Assembly: GCF_902498915.1 (NCBI RefSeq) | Contig: NZ_CABVLQ010000001.1 | DNA: 64,000 nt | Direction: 5' to 3' (one strand) | Source of the DNA: Escherichia ruysiae | Lineage (GTDB): Bacteria > Pseudomonadota > Gammaproteobacteria > Enterobacterales > Enterobacteriaceae | Shown here: in pieces, positions 9,273-19,087 of the stretch | How positions within the stretch are numbered: position 1 is the first letter of the stretch | Layout: the number at the start of each line of letters is the position of its first letter | Made by a program: the position numbers and the translations under genes | The notes under the pieces: generated by a model | Databases searched by the model: none | Told to the model about the DNA's origin: nothing | The model's input: the letters and a program-made list of their open reading frames with translations, nothing else

Positions 9273-9785
9273 TTAGCTGAGGCGTTGAGGGCCAGCACGG
9301 ATGCCTTGCGCCAGGCTTATCCAGACGGGCGTGCTGAATGTTGCTTGTGGGGTAAAATGCGCATAATCAATGCGATAATCATTTTCAGACGGCGTGCCTT
9401 CCTGGGTCAGCAGCGCGCTGAGCGTATCCAGTAAAGCAAGATGCTGCGCCTGAAGAGGCAAAGATTCTTCGGCAACGGGCAGCGTTTGCGGTGCCATTGC
9501 GAAGGAAAGATGACGGATTACCGTGCGAATTGCGTGCTGATGCCAGTAATCAACAGAATAGTTTGAGTTCGGGCGGCGCGTGTTCGCTTCCAGCAAGGCC
9601 AACTGACCAAAGTTAACTTTGGCGGAAGGCTCGTGGTTGCGGGTTGTCGCTTTTGCGGGCGCATTTGGTTCGGCGGCGTTGCTGAGCGCAGGCAGACCTA
9701 AACTCGCCGCGACCATCCCTAACAAGAGATGCGGCCAGAAGTAGCGTTTACCAAACTGTCGCCAGCGCGTCAGTATTCCACTCAC
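9273..9785 (-). CDS. secM: secretion monitor SecM (translation-arrest regulator of secA)
   Basis: A 170-residue exported regulator. The N-terminus has an unusually long signal sequence with a hydrophobic core near residues 19-37 ending in an Ala-Ala type cleavage region. The C-terminal arrest peptide is intact: Phe150, Trp155, Ile156, then GIRAGP at 161-166. Mechanism (established in E. coli): the nascent chain stalls the ribosome at Pro166 unless SecA pulls it, and the stalled ribosome exposes the secA ribosome site. Inside the motif, one spacer residue is Leu where I recall Gln in K-12; the required residues are kept. It sits between lpxC and secA. Confidence 0.96.
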   Translation of the reverse strand: MSGILTRWRQFGKRYFWPHLLLGMVAASLGLPALSNAAEPNAPAKATTRNHEPSAKVNFGQLALLEANTRRPNSNYSVDYWHQHAIRTVIRHLSFAMAPQTLPVAEESLPLQAQHLALLDTLSALLTQEGTPSENDYRIDYAHFTPQATFSTPVWISLAQGIRAGPQRLS

Positions 9786-9937
9786 GTTATTGCCATCCCG
9801 ATCGTATTCAAACGTTTTTAGCGCACAAATCTTACCATTAAAGCCTGAAGTCCACAGCAGGAATGAAGATAAGTTGTGCGTAAAAGTGCTTAAGAAAACA
9901 GCGTTCGCACCGTTTCTTACGGCTCTGATAAAAGCTC

Positions 9938-9989
9938 AAAAAAAACGACTGGTTCACCTGGCCGGAGAGAGTGCCAGATTTGCCAGTCG
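9938..9989 (-). terminator. intrinsic terminator after lpxC
   Basis: On the minus strand, a CGACTGG / CCAGTCG stem (forward 9983-9989 and 9946-9952) with a longer internal loop that can fold further, followed by eight U residues (forward A-run 9938-9945). It lies 26 bp past the lpxC stop, and marks the boundary between the dcw/lpxC block and secM-secA. Confidence 0.8.
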
Positions 9990-10015
9990 AATTTTATACG
10001 ACAGTATAAATGTCG

Positions 10016-10954
<939 letters not shown>

Positions 10955-10971
10955 CTATCCAACCGAAGTGT

Positions 10972-10977
10972 ACTATA
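10972..10977 (-). promoter_or_regulatory. possible -10 element upstream of lpxC
   Basis: The ftsZ-lpxC gap holds a TATAGT hexamer on the minus strand about 40 bp before the lpxC ATG. A matching -35 is not clear (TTGTGC lies 19 bp upstream). This would give lpxC its own transcript in addition to readthrough from ftsZ. Weak evidence. Confidence 0.4.
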
Positions 10978-11033
10978 CATTCGGCAGGCCAGTTTAGCAC
11001 AAAGAGCCTGGTAACCCAAATTCCAGCTTAATC

Positions 11034-12185
11034 TTAGTCAGCTTGCTTACGCAGGAAAGCTGGGATATCCAGATAATCCGGCTCTTTCGCAGTTTGCGGC
11101 GTATTGTCGTTCACCACTTTAGCTACCGGTTTCTGCTCTTGCGTCAGCGGTGCCATACCGTGCTGCTGGTAACGATCCATCACCGGCTGCTGAACTTGTT
11201 TATTGGTCACCAGAGTGATTTCAGGACGTTTGTCCATGCCGATACCTGTTGCAACCACGGTTACACGCAGTTCGTCGTTCATATCCGGGTCAAGAGAAGT
11301 ACCGATAACCACAGTCGCGTTATCCGAAGCAAATGCACGGATGGTGTTACCTACGGTTTCGAACTCATCCAGACGCAAGTCGAAGCCCGCCGTGATGTTA
11401 ACCAGCACGCCGCGCGCACCAGACAGGTCGATGTCTTCCAGCAATGGAGAAGAGATAGCCATTTCAGCCGCTTCTTCCGCACGATCTTCACCGCTCGCCA
11501 CGCCAGAACCCATCATTGCGTAGCCCATTTCAGACATCACGGTACGTACGTCTGCAAAGTCCACGTTCATCAGACCCGGACGAGTAATCAGTTCGGCGAT
11601 ACCCTGAACTGCGCCTTTCAGCACATCGTTCGCGGCGCCAAACGCATCAAGCAGGGAGATACCGCGACCCAGCACTTTCAGCAGTTTGTCGTTCGGGATG
11701 GTGATCAATGAGTCCACATGCTTGGACAATTCAGTGATCCCCTGCTCCGCGAAGGCCATACGCTTCTTGCCTTCAAAGTTGAAAGGCTTAGTCACGACAG
11801 CAACGGTCAGGATACCCAAATCTTTTGCCACTTCAGCAACGACCGGCGCAGCACCTGTACCAGTACCACCCCCCATACCTGCTGCAATAAATACCATGTC
11901 TGCACCTTCCAGCGCCGCACGTAGTGCATCGCGATCCTCATCAGCCGCATTACGGCCAACTTCTGGATTAGCGCCAGCGCCCAGTCCTTTGGTGATACCA
12001 CTACCGATCTGAATCGTCTGCCCAACCGCCGTTTTACGCAGCGCCTGTGCATCGGTATTTACCGCGAAAAATTCAACACCTTCAATGCGCTCACGCACCA
12101 TGTGCTCAACAGCATTACCGCCGCCGCCGCCGACGCCGATGACTTTAATCACCGCGTCGTTGGTAAGTTCCATTGGTTCAAACAT
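11034..12185 (-). CDS. ftsZ: cell division GTPase FtsZ
   Basis: A 383-residue tubulin homologue that polymerises into the Z ring at midcell. The tubulin signature GGGTGTG is at residues 105-111, the T7 loop region NVDFADVR near 207 completes the GTPase site of the neighbouring subunit, and the extreme C-terminus DYLDIPAFLRKQAD is the conserved tail bound by FtsA, ZipA, ZapD, MinC and SlmA. A variable linker precedes that tail. It is the last gene of the dcw cluster, 60 bp after ftsA, and the length equals E. coli FtsZ. Confidence 0.99.
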   Translation of the reverse strand: MFEPMELTNDAVIKVIGVGGGGGNAVEHMVRERIEGVEFFAVNTDAQALRKTAVGQTIQIGSGITKGLGAGANPEVGRNAADEDRDALRAALEGADMVFIAAGMGGGTGTGAAPVVAEVAKDLGILTVAVVTKPFNFEGKKRMAFAEQGITELSKHVDSLITIPNDKLLKVLGRGISLLDAFGAANDVLKGAVQGIAELITRPGLMNVDFADVRTVMSEMGYAMMGSGVASGEDRAEEAAEMAISSPLLEDIDLSGARGVLVNITAGFDLRLDEFETVGNTIRAFASDNATVVIGTSLDPDMNDELRVTVVATGIGMDKRPEITLVTNKQVQQPVMDRYQQHGMAPLTQEQKPVAKVVNDNTPQTAKEPDYLDIPAFLRKQAD

Positions 12186-12245
12186 AGTTTCTCTCCGATA
12201 TGTGCCTGTCGCCTGAGGCCGTAATCACCTTCGACCTCATAAAAA

Positions 12246-13508
12246 TTAAAACTCTTTTCGCAGCCAACTATTGAGTCGCTTGATCCACGAGCCAACTGAT
12301 GCTGTAACACGTTTTTCTACTTCCGCTTCACCGTTAAGATGTGACTCTTTCCCGTAGTGAAGCAATCCCACAGCCGTCGAGTAATACGGCTCCTGAGCAT
12401 AATCAGTTAAACCGGTGATATTCAGCGGCGCGCCAATACGCACCTGCGTATGAAACACGCGCTGAGCGCAGGCGGCAAGTCCTTCGATCTGCGCCGCGCC
12501 ACCGGTTAATACAATGCCCGCCGCCAGGTGATGTTTCACGCCTTGTTGGCGAAGCTTTTCCTGGAGCTGCAATATCTCTTCGTTGACCAGGTTGAGCAAC
12601 TCGGTATACCGTGGCTCAATCACCTCCGCCAGCGTCTGACGTTGCAGACTACGCGGTGGTCGCCCACCTACGCTCGGCACTTCCACGCTCTCATCTTTAC
12701 CGACGATGGAACCCAACGCGCAGCCATGGCGAACTTTAATCGCTTCGGCGTCGCTTGGCGGCGTGCCAAAGGCATAGGCAATGTCGCTGGTCACCACATT
12801 GCCAGCATAAGGAATTACCTTGGTGTGGCGCAATGCCCCACCGGTATAAACGGCGATATCCATTGTACCACCACCGATATCGACGACGCAGACTCCCAGT
12901 TCACGTTCGTCTTCCGTCAATACCGAATAACTTGATGCCAGTCCGGCAAATATCAGTTGGTCAACTTTCAGCCCACAACGTTCAACCGCTTTGACGATGT
13001 TTTTCGCCATATCGTTGTGACATGTGATCAGGTGCACTTTTGCCTGCATTCGCACGCCCGAAAGTCCTACCGGATTTTTGATCCCTTCCTGATAGTCAAT
13101 CGCATATTCTTGCGGGATCACATGCAGCACACGATGTTCATCGCGCACACGCACCGATTTCGCGGTATGGACGACGTTTTCCACATCTTCTTGCGTCACT
13201 TCTTCTTCAGAAATGGGCACCATACCAATTTCATTCTGGCAGCTGATGTGCTTACCAGAAAGCGCCAGATATACCGAAGAGATCTGGCAATCTGCCATCA
13301 ATTCTGCCTGGTCAATGGCGCGTTGTACGCATTTGACCACAGATTCGAGGTCGTTAACCCCGCCTTTATCCATACCACGTGACGGGCAGCTGCCCACACC
13401 AATGATATTGACCATACCGTCGGGCAGAACTTCCCCTACTAAAGCGGCAACCTTCGCGGTGCCGATCTCCAGTCCTACTACCAGTTTTCTGTCCGTCGCC
13501 TTGATCAT
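12246..13508 (-). CDS. ftsA: actin-like cell division protein FtsA
   Basis: A 420-residue actin-fold ATPase that tethers FtsZ to the membrane and recruits later division proteins. Phosphate loops are visible (GLEIGTAKVAALVGE near the N-terminus, VVDIGGGTMDIAVY in the middle, LTGGAAQIEG toward the C-terminus). The last 15 residues (GSWIKRLNSWLRKEF) form the amphipathic membrane-targeting helix. The start overlaps the ftsQ stop by 4 bp. The frame is intact and of normal length. Confidence 0.98.
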   Translation of the reverse strand: MIKATDRKLVVGLEIGTAKVAALVGEVLPDGMVNIIGVGSCPSRGMDKGGVNDLESVVKCVQRAIDQAELMADCQISSVYLALSGKHISCQNEIGMVPISEEEVTQEDVENVVHTAKSVRVRDEHRVLHVIPQEYAIDYQEGIKNPVGLSGVRMQAKVHLITCHNDMAKNIVKAVERCGLKVDQLIFAGLASSYSVLTEDERELGVCVVDIGGGTMDIAVYTGGALRHTKVIPYAGNVVTSDIAYAFGTPPSDAEAIKVRHGCALGSIVGKDESVEVPSVGGRPPRSLQRQTLAEVIEPRYTELLNLVNEEILQLQEKLRQQGVKHHLAAGIVLTGGAAQIEGLAACAQRVFHTQVRIGAPLNITGLTDYAQEPYYSTAVGLLHYGKESHLNGEAEVEKRVTASVGSWIKRLNSWLRKEF

Positions 13509-14335
13509 TGTTGTTCTGCCTGTGCCTGATTTTGTTGCTGAGTAGATTCCTCCGGCGGCAAGGGCGCCCAGCCTACTGCCGCTCCAGAGTCATAACGCAA
13601 ATCAACGTAGCTAATCCGTTTGCCATCGGTTTGCGCCTGCTGCTGTAAAACCGGATAAAGTTCTACAAAGCGAGCCAAACGTTTCATCGTATCGCCCCGG
13701 CCAAGGTTGAGCTTAATATCGTTATTCAGCGTCAACTGCCAGGAACGCCGCGCGGTCATTGCCGCTTCCTTCAGAGTAAATCTGTCCTTTGCCAGCATTT
13801 GCCCCATTTCGCGATAACCCTGCAACACTTCATTGGCGCTGCCTTCCGGGCCATACAACATCGGGAGCACCTGCTTGCTGGTGCGATCTGGCGGCACGCT
13901 GAAGGTGTTTCCTTCGGCGTCTACCATATGTTGATCATTCCACCGCGCAATCGGCACATATTCAACCAGATGAATCTTCAATTCATCAGGCCACTGCTTT
14001 CTGACGCTCACCTGCTTAATCCACGGCAGGCGTTGTTCAATTTGCGTCTGGATGATGTTGACATCCTGAGTCATAAAAGTACCCGGCTCACCCAATGCCA
14101 GGATCGACTGCCGGATATCGTCATTACGCGTGTAATGGCGTTCACCGGTCAACACCAGCTTTGAGAGCGGCAGGCGTTGCGCATCTTCCATCCAGCCCAA
14201 CACGACCCAGCCGCTCACCAACACAGTCGTTAAAACCGTCAGCAGGAAAAGTATCCCCGCCAGACGCGTTCCATTATTGCGGTGAGAAGAAATTTCTTCT
14301 TCACTGTTTCGCGTGTTCAGAGCAGCCTGCGACAT
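13505..14335 (-). CDS. ftsQ: divisome protein FtsQ
   Basis: A 276-residue bitopic inner-membrane protein of the FtsQLB subcomplex. A short cytoplasmic N-terminus is followed by one transmembrane helix at about 25-48 and a periplasmic part with a POTRA domain (the KLVLTGERHYTRNDDIRQ segment) and a beta domain. The C-terminal tail is rich in Gln and Glu. It starts one base after the ddlB stop and overlaps ftsA by 4 bp. Promoters for ftsAZ are known to lie within ddlB and ftsQ coding DNA in E. coli; I did not resolve them here. Confidence 0.97.
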   Translation of the reverse strand: MSQAALNTRNSEEEISSHRNNGTRLAGILFLLTVLTTVLVSGWVVLGWMEDAQRLPLSKLVLTGERHYTRNDDIRQSILALGEPGTFMTQDVNIIQTQIEQRLPWIKQVSVRKQWPDELKIHLVEYVPIARWNDQHMVDAEGNTFSVPPDRTSKQVLPMLYGPEGSANEVLQGYREMGQMLAKDRFTLKEAAMTARRSWQLTLNNDIKLNLGRGDTMKRLARFVELYPVLQQQAQTDGKRISYVDLRYDSGAAVGWAPLPPEESTQQQNQAQAEQQ

Positions 14336-14336
14336 A

Positions 14337-15257
14337 TTAGTCCGCCAGTTCCAGAATTCGTACTACCAACTGCGAGAAGCTTAAGCCTGCCTGACGTGCC
14401 GCCATCGGCACCAGACTGTGGCTGGTCATACCCGGAGAGGTATTGGCTTCCAGCAGATAAAACTGTCCATCGCTGTCCAGCATGACATCAATACGCCCCC
14501 ATCCTTTGCAACCTAACGTCGTCCATGCTTTCAGCACTAATGCCTGCAAATTGGCCTCTTGTGCCGCGTCTAAACCTGCGGGGCAGAAATACTGTGTCTC
14601 ATCAGAGAGATACTTCGCCTCATAATCATAGAAGGTTCCGGCGGGTTGAATACGTATTGACGGTAAAATTTCTTCACCGAGTATCGCAACAGTGAACTCC
14701 GGCCCACTTAGCCATTTTTCAATCAATACTTCTTCATCGTGCTGAAATGCCAATCTTAATGCATCTTGTAGAGCATTTTCTGCTACTACTTTTGACATTC
14801 CCACGCTGGAACCTTCGCGGCTCGGCTTAACGATTAATGGTAAACCCAGAGCAGAAATTTCGGCTAACTGCTTATCGCTAATGCCTTTTTCAAACTCTGC
14901 GCGGGTTAACGCTACCCACGGCGCTACGGGTAAACCAGCACCTTGCCACAGCAGTTTGCTGCGTAGTTTATCCATTGAAAGCGCAGATGCCATCACTCCG
15001 CTGCCGGTATAAGGCAGTCCCATCAGCTCAAGCATCCCCTGCAATGTGCCGTCTTCACCGCCGCGCCCGTGCAGAGCGATAAATACTTTCTGAAATCCCA
15101 TCGATTTCAGTTGCGTCACGTCAACTTCTTTCGGGTCGACAGGATGCGCGTCGACGCCGCCTTCGCGCAGCCCGGCTAACACTGCGGCACCAGAGTTCAA
15201 AGAAACTTCCCGTTCTGCGGAGGTTCCGCCCAACAGAACCGCGATTTTATCAGTCAT
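14337..15257 (-). CDS. ddlB: D-alanine--D-alanine ligase B
   Basis: A 306-residue ATP-grasp ligase that makes the D-Ala-D-Ala dipeptide added by MurF. Visible motifs are the N-terminal LLGGTSAEREVSL, the HGRGGEDGTLQG loop, the ATP-grasp lysines in PLIVKPSREGSSVGMSKV, and the C-terminal EANTSPGMT. The start overlaps the murC stop by 8 bp and the stop is one base from ftsQ. A second ligase, ddlA, exists elsewhere in E. coli; position in the dcw cluster identifies this one as ddlB. Confidence 0.98.
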   Translation of the reverse strand: MTDKIAVLLGGTSAEREVSLNSGAAVLAGLREGGVDAHPVDPKEVDVTQLKSMGFQKVFIALHGRGGEDGTLQGMLELMGLPYTGSGVMASALSMDKLRSKLLWQGAGLPVAPWVALTRAEFEKGISDKQLAEISALGLPLIVKPSREGSSVGMSKVVAENALQDALRLAFQHDEEVLIEKWLSGPEFTVAILGEEILPSIRIQPAGTFYDYEAKYLSDETQYFCPAGLDAAQEANLQALVLKAWTTLGCKGWGRIDVMLDSDGQFYLLEANTSPGMTSHSLVPMAARQAGLSFSQLVVRILELAD

Positions 15258-16725
15258 GTTGTTCTTCCTCCGGAGTTTGCGGCTTCAGTTTGATTTCAGC
15301 TAAAGAACGGGCAATTTTTCCGATATTACCAGCCCCCTGAACGAGAATCAGGTCGTTACCGGTTAATACCGGTGCTAGCATCTCGGCTACCTGCGCCGGG
15401 TCCGGCACCAGAATGGGGTCAATTTTCCCACGTCCACGAATCGTGCGACACAGCGAACGGCTGTCCGCTCCCGGAATTGGCGCTTCGCCAGCCGGATACA
15501 CTTCCAGCATCAACAGGGTATCAACCTGCGTCAGCACATTGGCGAAATCATCATACAGGTCGCGCGTACGGGTAAAACGGTGCGGCTGAAACAGCATTAC
15601 CAGGTTTTTATCCGGCCAGCCTGCACGCGCCGCCTTAATGGTGGCGTCCACTTCGGTCGGGTGGTGACCGTAGTCATCGACCAGCATTGCTGTACCACTT
15701 TTACCGTTGACCGGCTCCAGCGGGAATTCACCGAGGAAATCGAAGCGACGACCGGTTCCCTGGAAGCTCTCCAGCGCACGCAGAATAGCGTCGTCGTCAA
15801 TCCCCTCTTCCGTAGCAACCGCAACCGCAGCCGCCGCGTTCAGCGCATTATGACGACCAGGCGCATTCAGGGTTACGCGCATTGGCTCTTTGTCCTGACG
15901 TAGCAGCGTAAAGTGTCCCTGCGGACCAATCTGCTGATAATCTTCTACACGCACGTCGGCATCTTCGCTGAAGCCGTAAGTTGTGGTCTGACGCCCCACG
16001 CGCGGTAACAATTCGCGGATCACCGGATCGTCAACACACATTACCGCACGCCCATAAAACGGCAGGTTGTGCAGAAAATTAATAAAGGTCTGTTTTAAAT
16101 TCTCAAAGTCGCCCTGGTAGGTATCCATATGGTCGGCTTCGATATTGGTGACAATCGCCACCATGGGTTGCAGATGCAGGAACGATGCATCGCTCTCATC
16201 CGCTTCGGCAATCAGGTAGCGGCCATGCCCCAAACGTGCATGAACGCCAGCCGCTTTTACCAGCCCACCGTTAACGAAAGTTGGATCGAGACCCGCTTCC
16301 GCATAGATGCTGGAAACCATCGCGGTGGTTGTCGTTTTGCCGTGCGTTCCGGCAATGGCGATGCCATGACGAAAACGCATTAACTCAGCCAGCATTTCCG
16401 CGCGACGGATCACCGGAATACGCGCTTCATGGGCAGCAACAATCTCAGGGTTGTCAGCAGAAATTGCACTGGAAACAACGACCACGCTGGCGTCGCGCAC
16501 ATTTTCCGGGCGATGGTTGAAGTAAATCGTCGCCCCCAGATTCATTAACTGCTGCGTGACCGGATTTGGCGCTAAATCTGAACCACTGATCTGATACCCT
16601 TCATTGGCCAGAACTTCGGCAATACCGCCCATACCGGCACCACCGATGCCGACAAAGTGAATGTGCCGAACGCGACGCATTTCGGGCACGATGTAACGCA
16701 GTTTTGCCAATTGTTGTGTATTCAT
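15250..16725 (-). CDS. murC: UDP-N-acetylmuramate--L-alanine ligase
   Basis: A 491-residue Mur ligase that adds L-Ala to UDP-MurNAc, the first amino acid of the stem peptide. The N-terminal Rossmann glycine motif GIGGAGMGG (about 27-35) binds the UDP substrate and the ATP loop GTHGKTTT is at 126-133. The middle domain has the EADESDASF segment and the C-terminal domain has DDYGHHPTEV. It lies between murG (53 bp) and ddlB (8-bp overlap). Confidence 0.98.
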   Translation of the reverse strand: MNTQQLAKLRYIVPEMRRVRHIHFVGIGGAGMGGIAEVLANEGYQISGSDLAPNPVTQQLMNLGATIYFNHRPENVRDASVVVVSSAISADNPEIVAAHEARIPVIRRAEMLAELMRFRHGIAIAGTHGKTTTTAMVSSIYAEAGLDPTFVNGGLVKAAGVHARLGHGRYLIAEADESDASFLHLQPMVAIVTNIEADHMDTYQGDFENLKQTFINFLHNLPFYGRAVMCVDDPVIRELLPRVGRQTTTYGFSEDADVRVEDYQQIGPQGHFTLLRQDKEPMRVTLNAPGRHNALNAAAAVAVATEEGIDDDAILRALESFQGTGRRFDFLGEFPLEPVNGKSGTAMLVDDYGHHPTEVDATIKAARAGWPDKNLVMLFQPHRFTRTRDLYDDFANVLTQVDTLLMLEVYPAGEAPIPGADSRSLCRTIRGRGKIDPILVPDPAQVAEMLAPVLTGNDLILVQGAGNIGKIARSLAEIKLKPQTPEEEQHD

Positions 16726-16778
16726 TCTTTACGCCATTAACTTCTCAAATTCATGCGATGCAAAAGGCATCGCCACAA

Positions 16779-17846
16779 TTACGCCCGGGCAGCCCGGCTC
16801 ACTTCATTTGCCACTCGCTCGGTGGCATCCGGGATGGATGCAGCACGGGCGCGTTCTGCCATGGTTAATAAGGTTTCTCGCGACCACCCGGCCAGGGTGT
16901 TGGCGACAGCATCCACAGTAAGCTGTGGTTGCTCGATAATTTTGGCTGCGCCCGCTTTTTCCAGCGGCAGTGCATTCCAGTATTGCTGGCGGTCTTTATG
17001 CTGAAACGGCACAAACAATGCTGGTAACCCCGCCGCAGCGATTTCACTCACCGTCAACGCACCTGAGCGGCAAACGACAACATCCGCCCACGCATACGCC
17101 GCCGCCATATCATCAATAAATTCCGTCACTTTATGCTGCGGTTGCCCTGCTTCGGCATACGCTTGTTCAACGGATTGTTGCGAACCTTTGCCGCTCTGAT
17201 GCCAGATAGTGACTGAATCGCCCAGCTTTGCTGCAACCAGCGGCATTGTCTGGTTAAGAATGCGTGCGCCCTGAGAACCACCCACTACCAACACACGAAC
17301 CGGACCTTCACGTCCAGCCAAACGTTGCTGCGGCAACGGCAGCGCCAGCACATCGGTACGAACAGGATTACCCACCACTTCCGCATTAGGGAAAGCGCCT
17401 GGAAACGCCTGCATCACTTTGGTCGCAATCTTCGCCAGCCATTTATTGGTTAAGCCCGCAATACCGTTTTGTTCATGAAGTACGACCGGAATGCCTAACG
17501 ACCACGCGGCCAGACCTCCTGGGCCTGAAACGTAGCCGCCCATACCGAGCACCACGTCAGGTTTATACGCTTTCATAATCGCCCGCGCCTGACGCCAGGC
17601 GTTAAAGATACGCAACGGAGCTGCGAGTAACGCTTTAATACCCTTACCGCGTAGACCAGAGATACGAATAAAGTCGATCTCGATACCGTGCTTCGGTACT
17701 AAGTCCGCTTCCATACGATCGGCAGTACCCAGCCAGCGAACTTGCCACCCCTGGGCCATTAAATGATGCGCAACCGCAAGCCCCGGGAACACATGTCCGC
17801 CAGTGCCGCCAGCCATCACCATTAATCGCTTCCCTTGACCACTCAT
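16779..17846 (-). CDS. murG: lipid II synthase MurG
   Basis: A 355-residue GT-B glycosyltransferase that transfers GlcNAc from UDP-GlcNAc to lipid I on the cytoplasmic membrane face. The glycine loop GGTGGH lies near residues 14-19, and a second glycine loop is in VLVVGGSQGARILNQ. The UDP-GlcNAc-binding stretch VVCRSGALTVSEIAAAG is complete. The start overlaps ftsW by 4 bp, which fits coupling of lipid II synthesis and its SEDS user. Confidence 0.98.
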   Translation of the reverse strand: MSGQGKRLMVMAGGTGGHVFPGLAVAHHLMAQGWQVRWLGTADRMEADLVPKHGIEIDFIRISGLRGKGIKALLAAPLRIFNAWRQARAIMKAYKPDVVLGMGGYVSGPGGLAAWSLGIPVVLHEQNGIAGLTNKWLAKIATKVMQAFPGAFPNAEVVGNPVRTDVLALPLPQQRLAGREGPVRVLVVGGSQGARILNQTMPLVAAKLGDSVTIWHQSGKGSQQSVEQAYAEAGQPQHKVTEFIDDMAAAYAWADVVVCRSGALTVSEIAAAGLPALFVPFQHKDRQQYWNALPLEKAGAAKIIEQPQLTVDAVANTLAGWSRETLLTMAERARAASIPDATERVANEVSRAARA

Positions 17847-19087
17847 CGTGAACCTCGTACAAACGCCTGCGCTTTCTCCAGACGCGTTTCATAATCAATA
17901 CGCAACAGCATCATGATGGCTGTTGACATAATCAGTAAGCTCGAACCACCGTAACTGATTAGCGGCAATGTCAAACCTTTAGTCGGTAACATCCCTGCCG
18001 CCGCGCCTACGTTAACCAGTGCCTGGAAACTAAACCAGATGCCAATTGAACAAGCGAGAAAACCGGAAAAACGATGGTCAATTTCTAACGCTTTACGACC
18101 AATCGACATCGCGCGAAAAGCGACGAAGAATACCATTAAAAGCGCCAGCACCACACCGATATACCCCAGTTCTTCGCCGATAATGGCGAAAATAAAGTCA
18201 GTGTGCGCTTCCGGCAGATACTCCAGTTTTTGTACCGAGTTACCTAAACCTTGCCCCCACAGTTCGCCGCGACCAAACGCCATCAGCGATTGCGTTAACT
18301 GATAGCCGCTGCCGAAGGGATCTTCCCACGGGTTCCAGAATGCGGTAACACGGCGGATACGGTACGGTTCAGCGAGGATCAGCAACACAACCGCTGAAAT
18401 CCCCATACCGATAATGGCAATGAACTGCCACAATTTCGCCCCCGCCAGGAATAGCATTGCCAGCGTGGTCACAAACAGCACCACCACCGTACCGAGGTCT
18501 GGCTGCGCCAGCAGCAACACCGCCAGCACCAGAATCACGCCCATCGGTTTTAGGAAGCCACGCAGGTTATTACGCACTTCGTCGCCTTTGCGCACCAGAT
18601 AGTTGGCGATATAGCAAAACAGCGACAGCTTGGTCAGTTCGGCTGGCTGGATACGCAACAAGCCAAGATCGATCCAACGCGATGCCCCTTTAACCGAGCT
18701 ACCCACCACCAGCACGATCATCAACAGGATGATTGATCCGAGCAGCATCGTGGCACTGTAGCGTTGCCAGAACTCCATCGGCAGACGCAGCGTAATGATC
18801 GCCAGAATGAACGCCAGGATCAGATAGACGCCATCACGCTTCGCGAAGAAGAACGGATCGTTGGTTAAGCGTTGCCCTATAGGCATTGACGCCGAGGTCA
18901 CCATGATAAAGCCAATCGCCGCGAGGCCGAAGGTCAGCCACAGCAAGGTGCGATCGTACATGATCAGGCTGTCGGTATCTTTTTCCCGCGAGCCCATCAC
19001 CCAGCCCTTTAGCGCCGTGGAGATCCAGACCAGGATACTGAATCCCGGCAGGCGCGGCATTTTCAGGCGAGGGAGAGATAAACGCAT
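17843..19087 (-). CDS. ftsW: septal peptidoglycan glycosyltransferase FtsW
   Basis: A 414-residue SEDS-family membrane enzyme that polymerises lipid II at the septum with FtsI. About ten hydrophobic helices are visible. SEDS signature stretches include the RIQPAELTKL segment and the C-terminal GLTLPLISYGGSS. I chose the ATG at 19087, which overlaps the murD TGA by one base. A TTG one codon upstream in frame would give a 415-residue form and cannot be excluded. It is translationally coupled to both neighbours. Confidence 0.97.
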   Translation of the reverse strand: MRLSLPRLKMPRLPGFSILVWISTALKGWVMGSREKDTDSLIMYDRTLLWLTFGLAAIGFIMVTSASMPIGQRLTNDPFFFAKRDGVYLILAFILAIITLRLPMEFWQRYSATMLLGSIILLMIVLVVGSSVKGASRWIDLGLLRIQPAELTKLSLFCYIANYLVRKGDEVRNNLRGFLKPMGVILVLAVLLLAQPDLGTVVVLFVTTLAMLFLAGAKLWQFIAIIGMGISAVVLLILAEPYRIRRVTAFWNPWEDPFGSGYQLTQSLMAFGRGELWGQGLGNSVQKLEYLPEAHTDFIFAIIGEELGYIGVVLALLMVFFVAFRAMSIGRKALEIDHRFSGFLACSIGIWFSFQALVNVGAAAGMLPTKGLTLPLISYGGSSLLIMSTAIMMLLRIDYETRLEKAQAFVRGSR

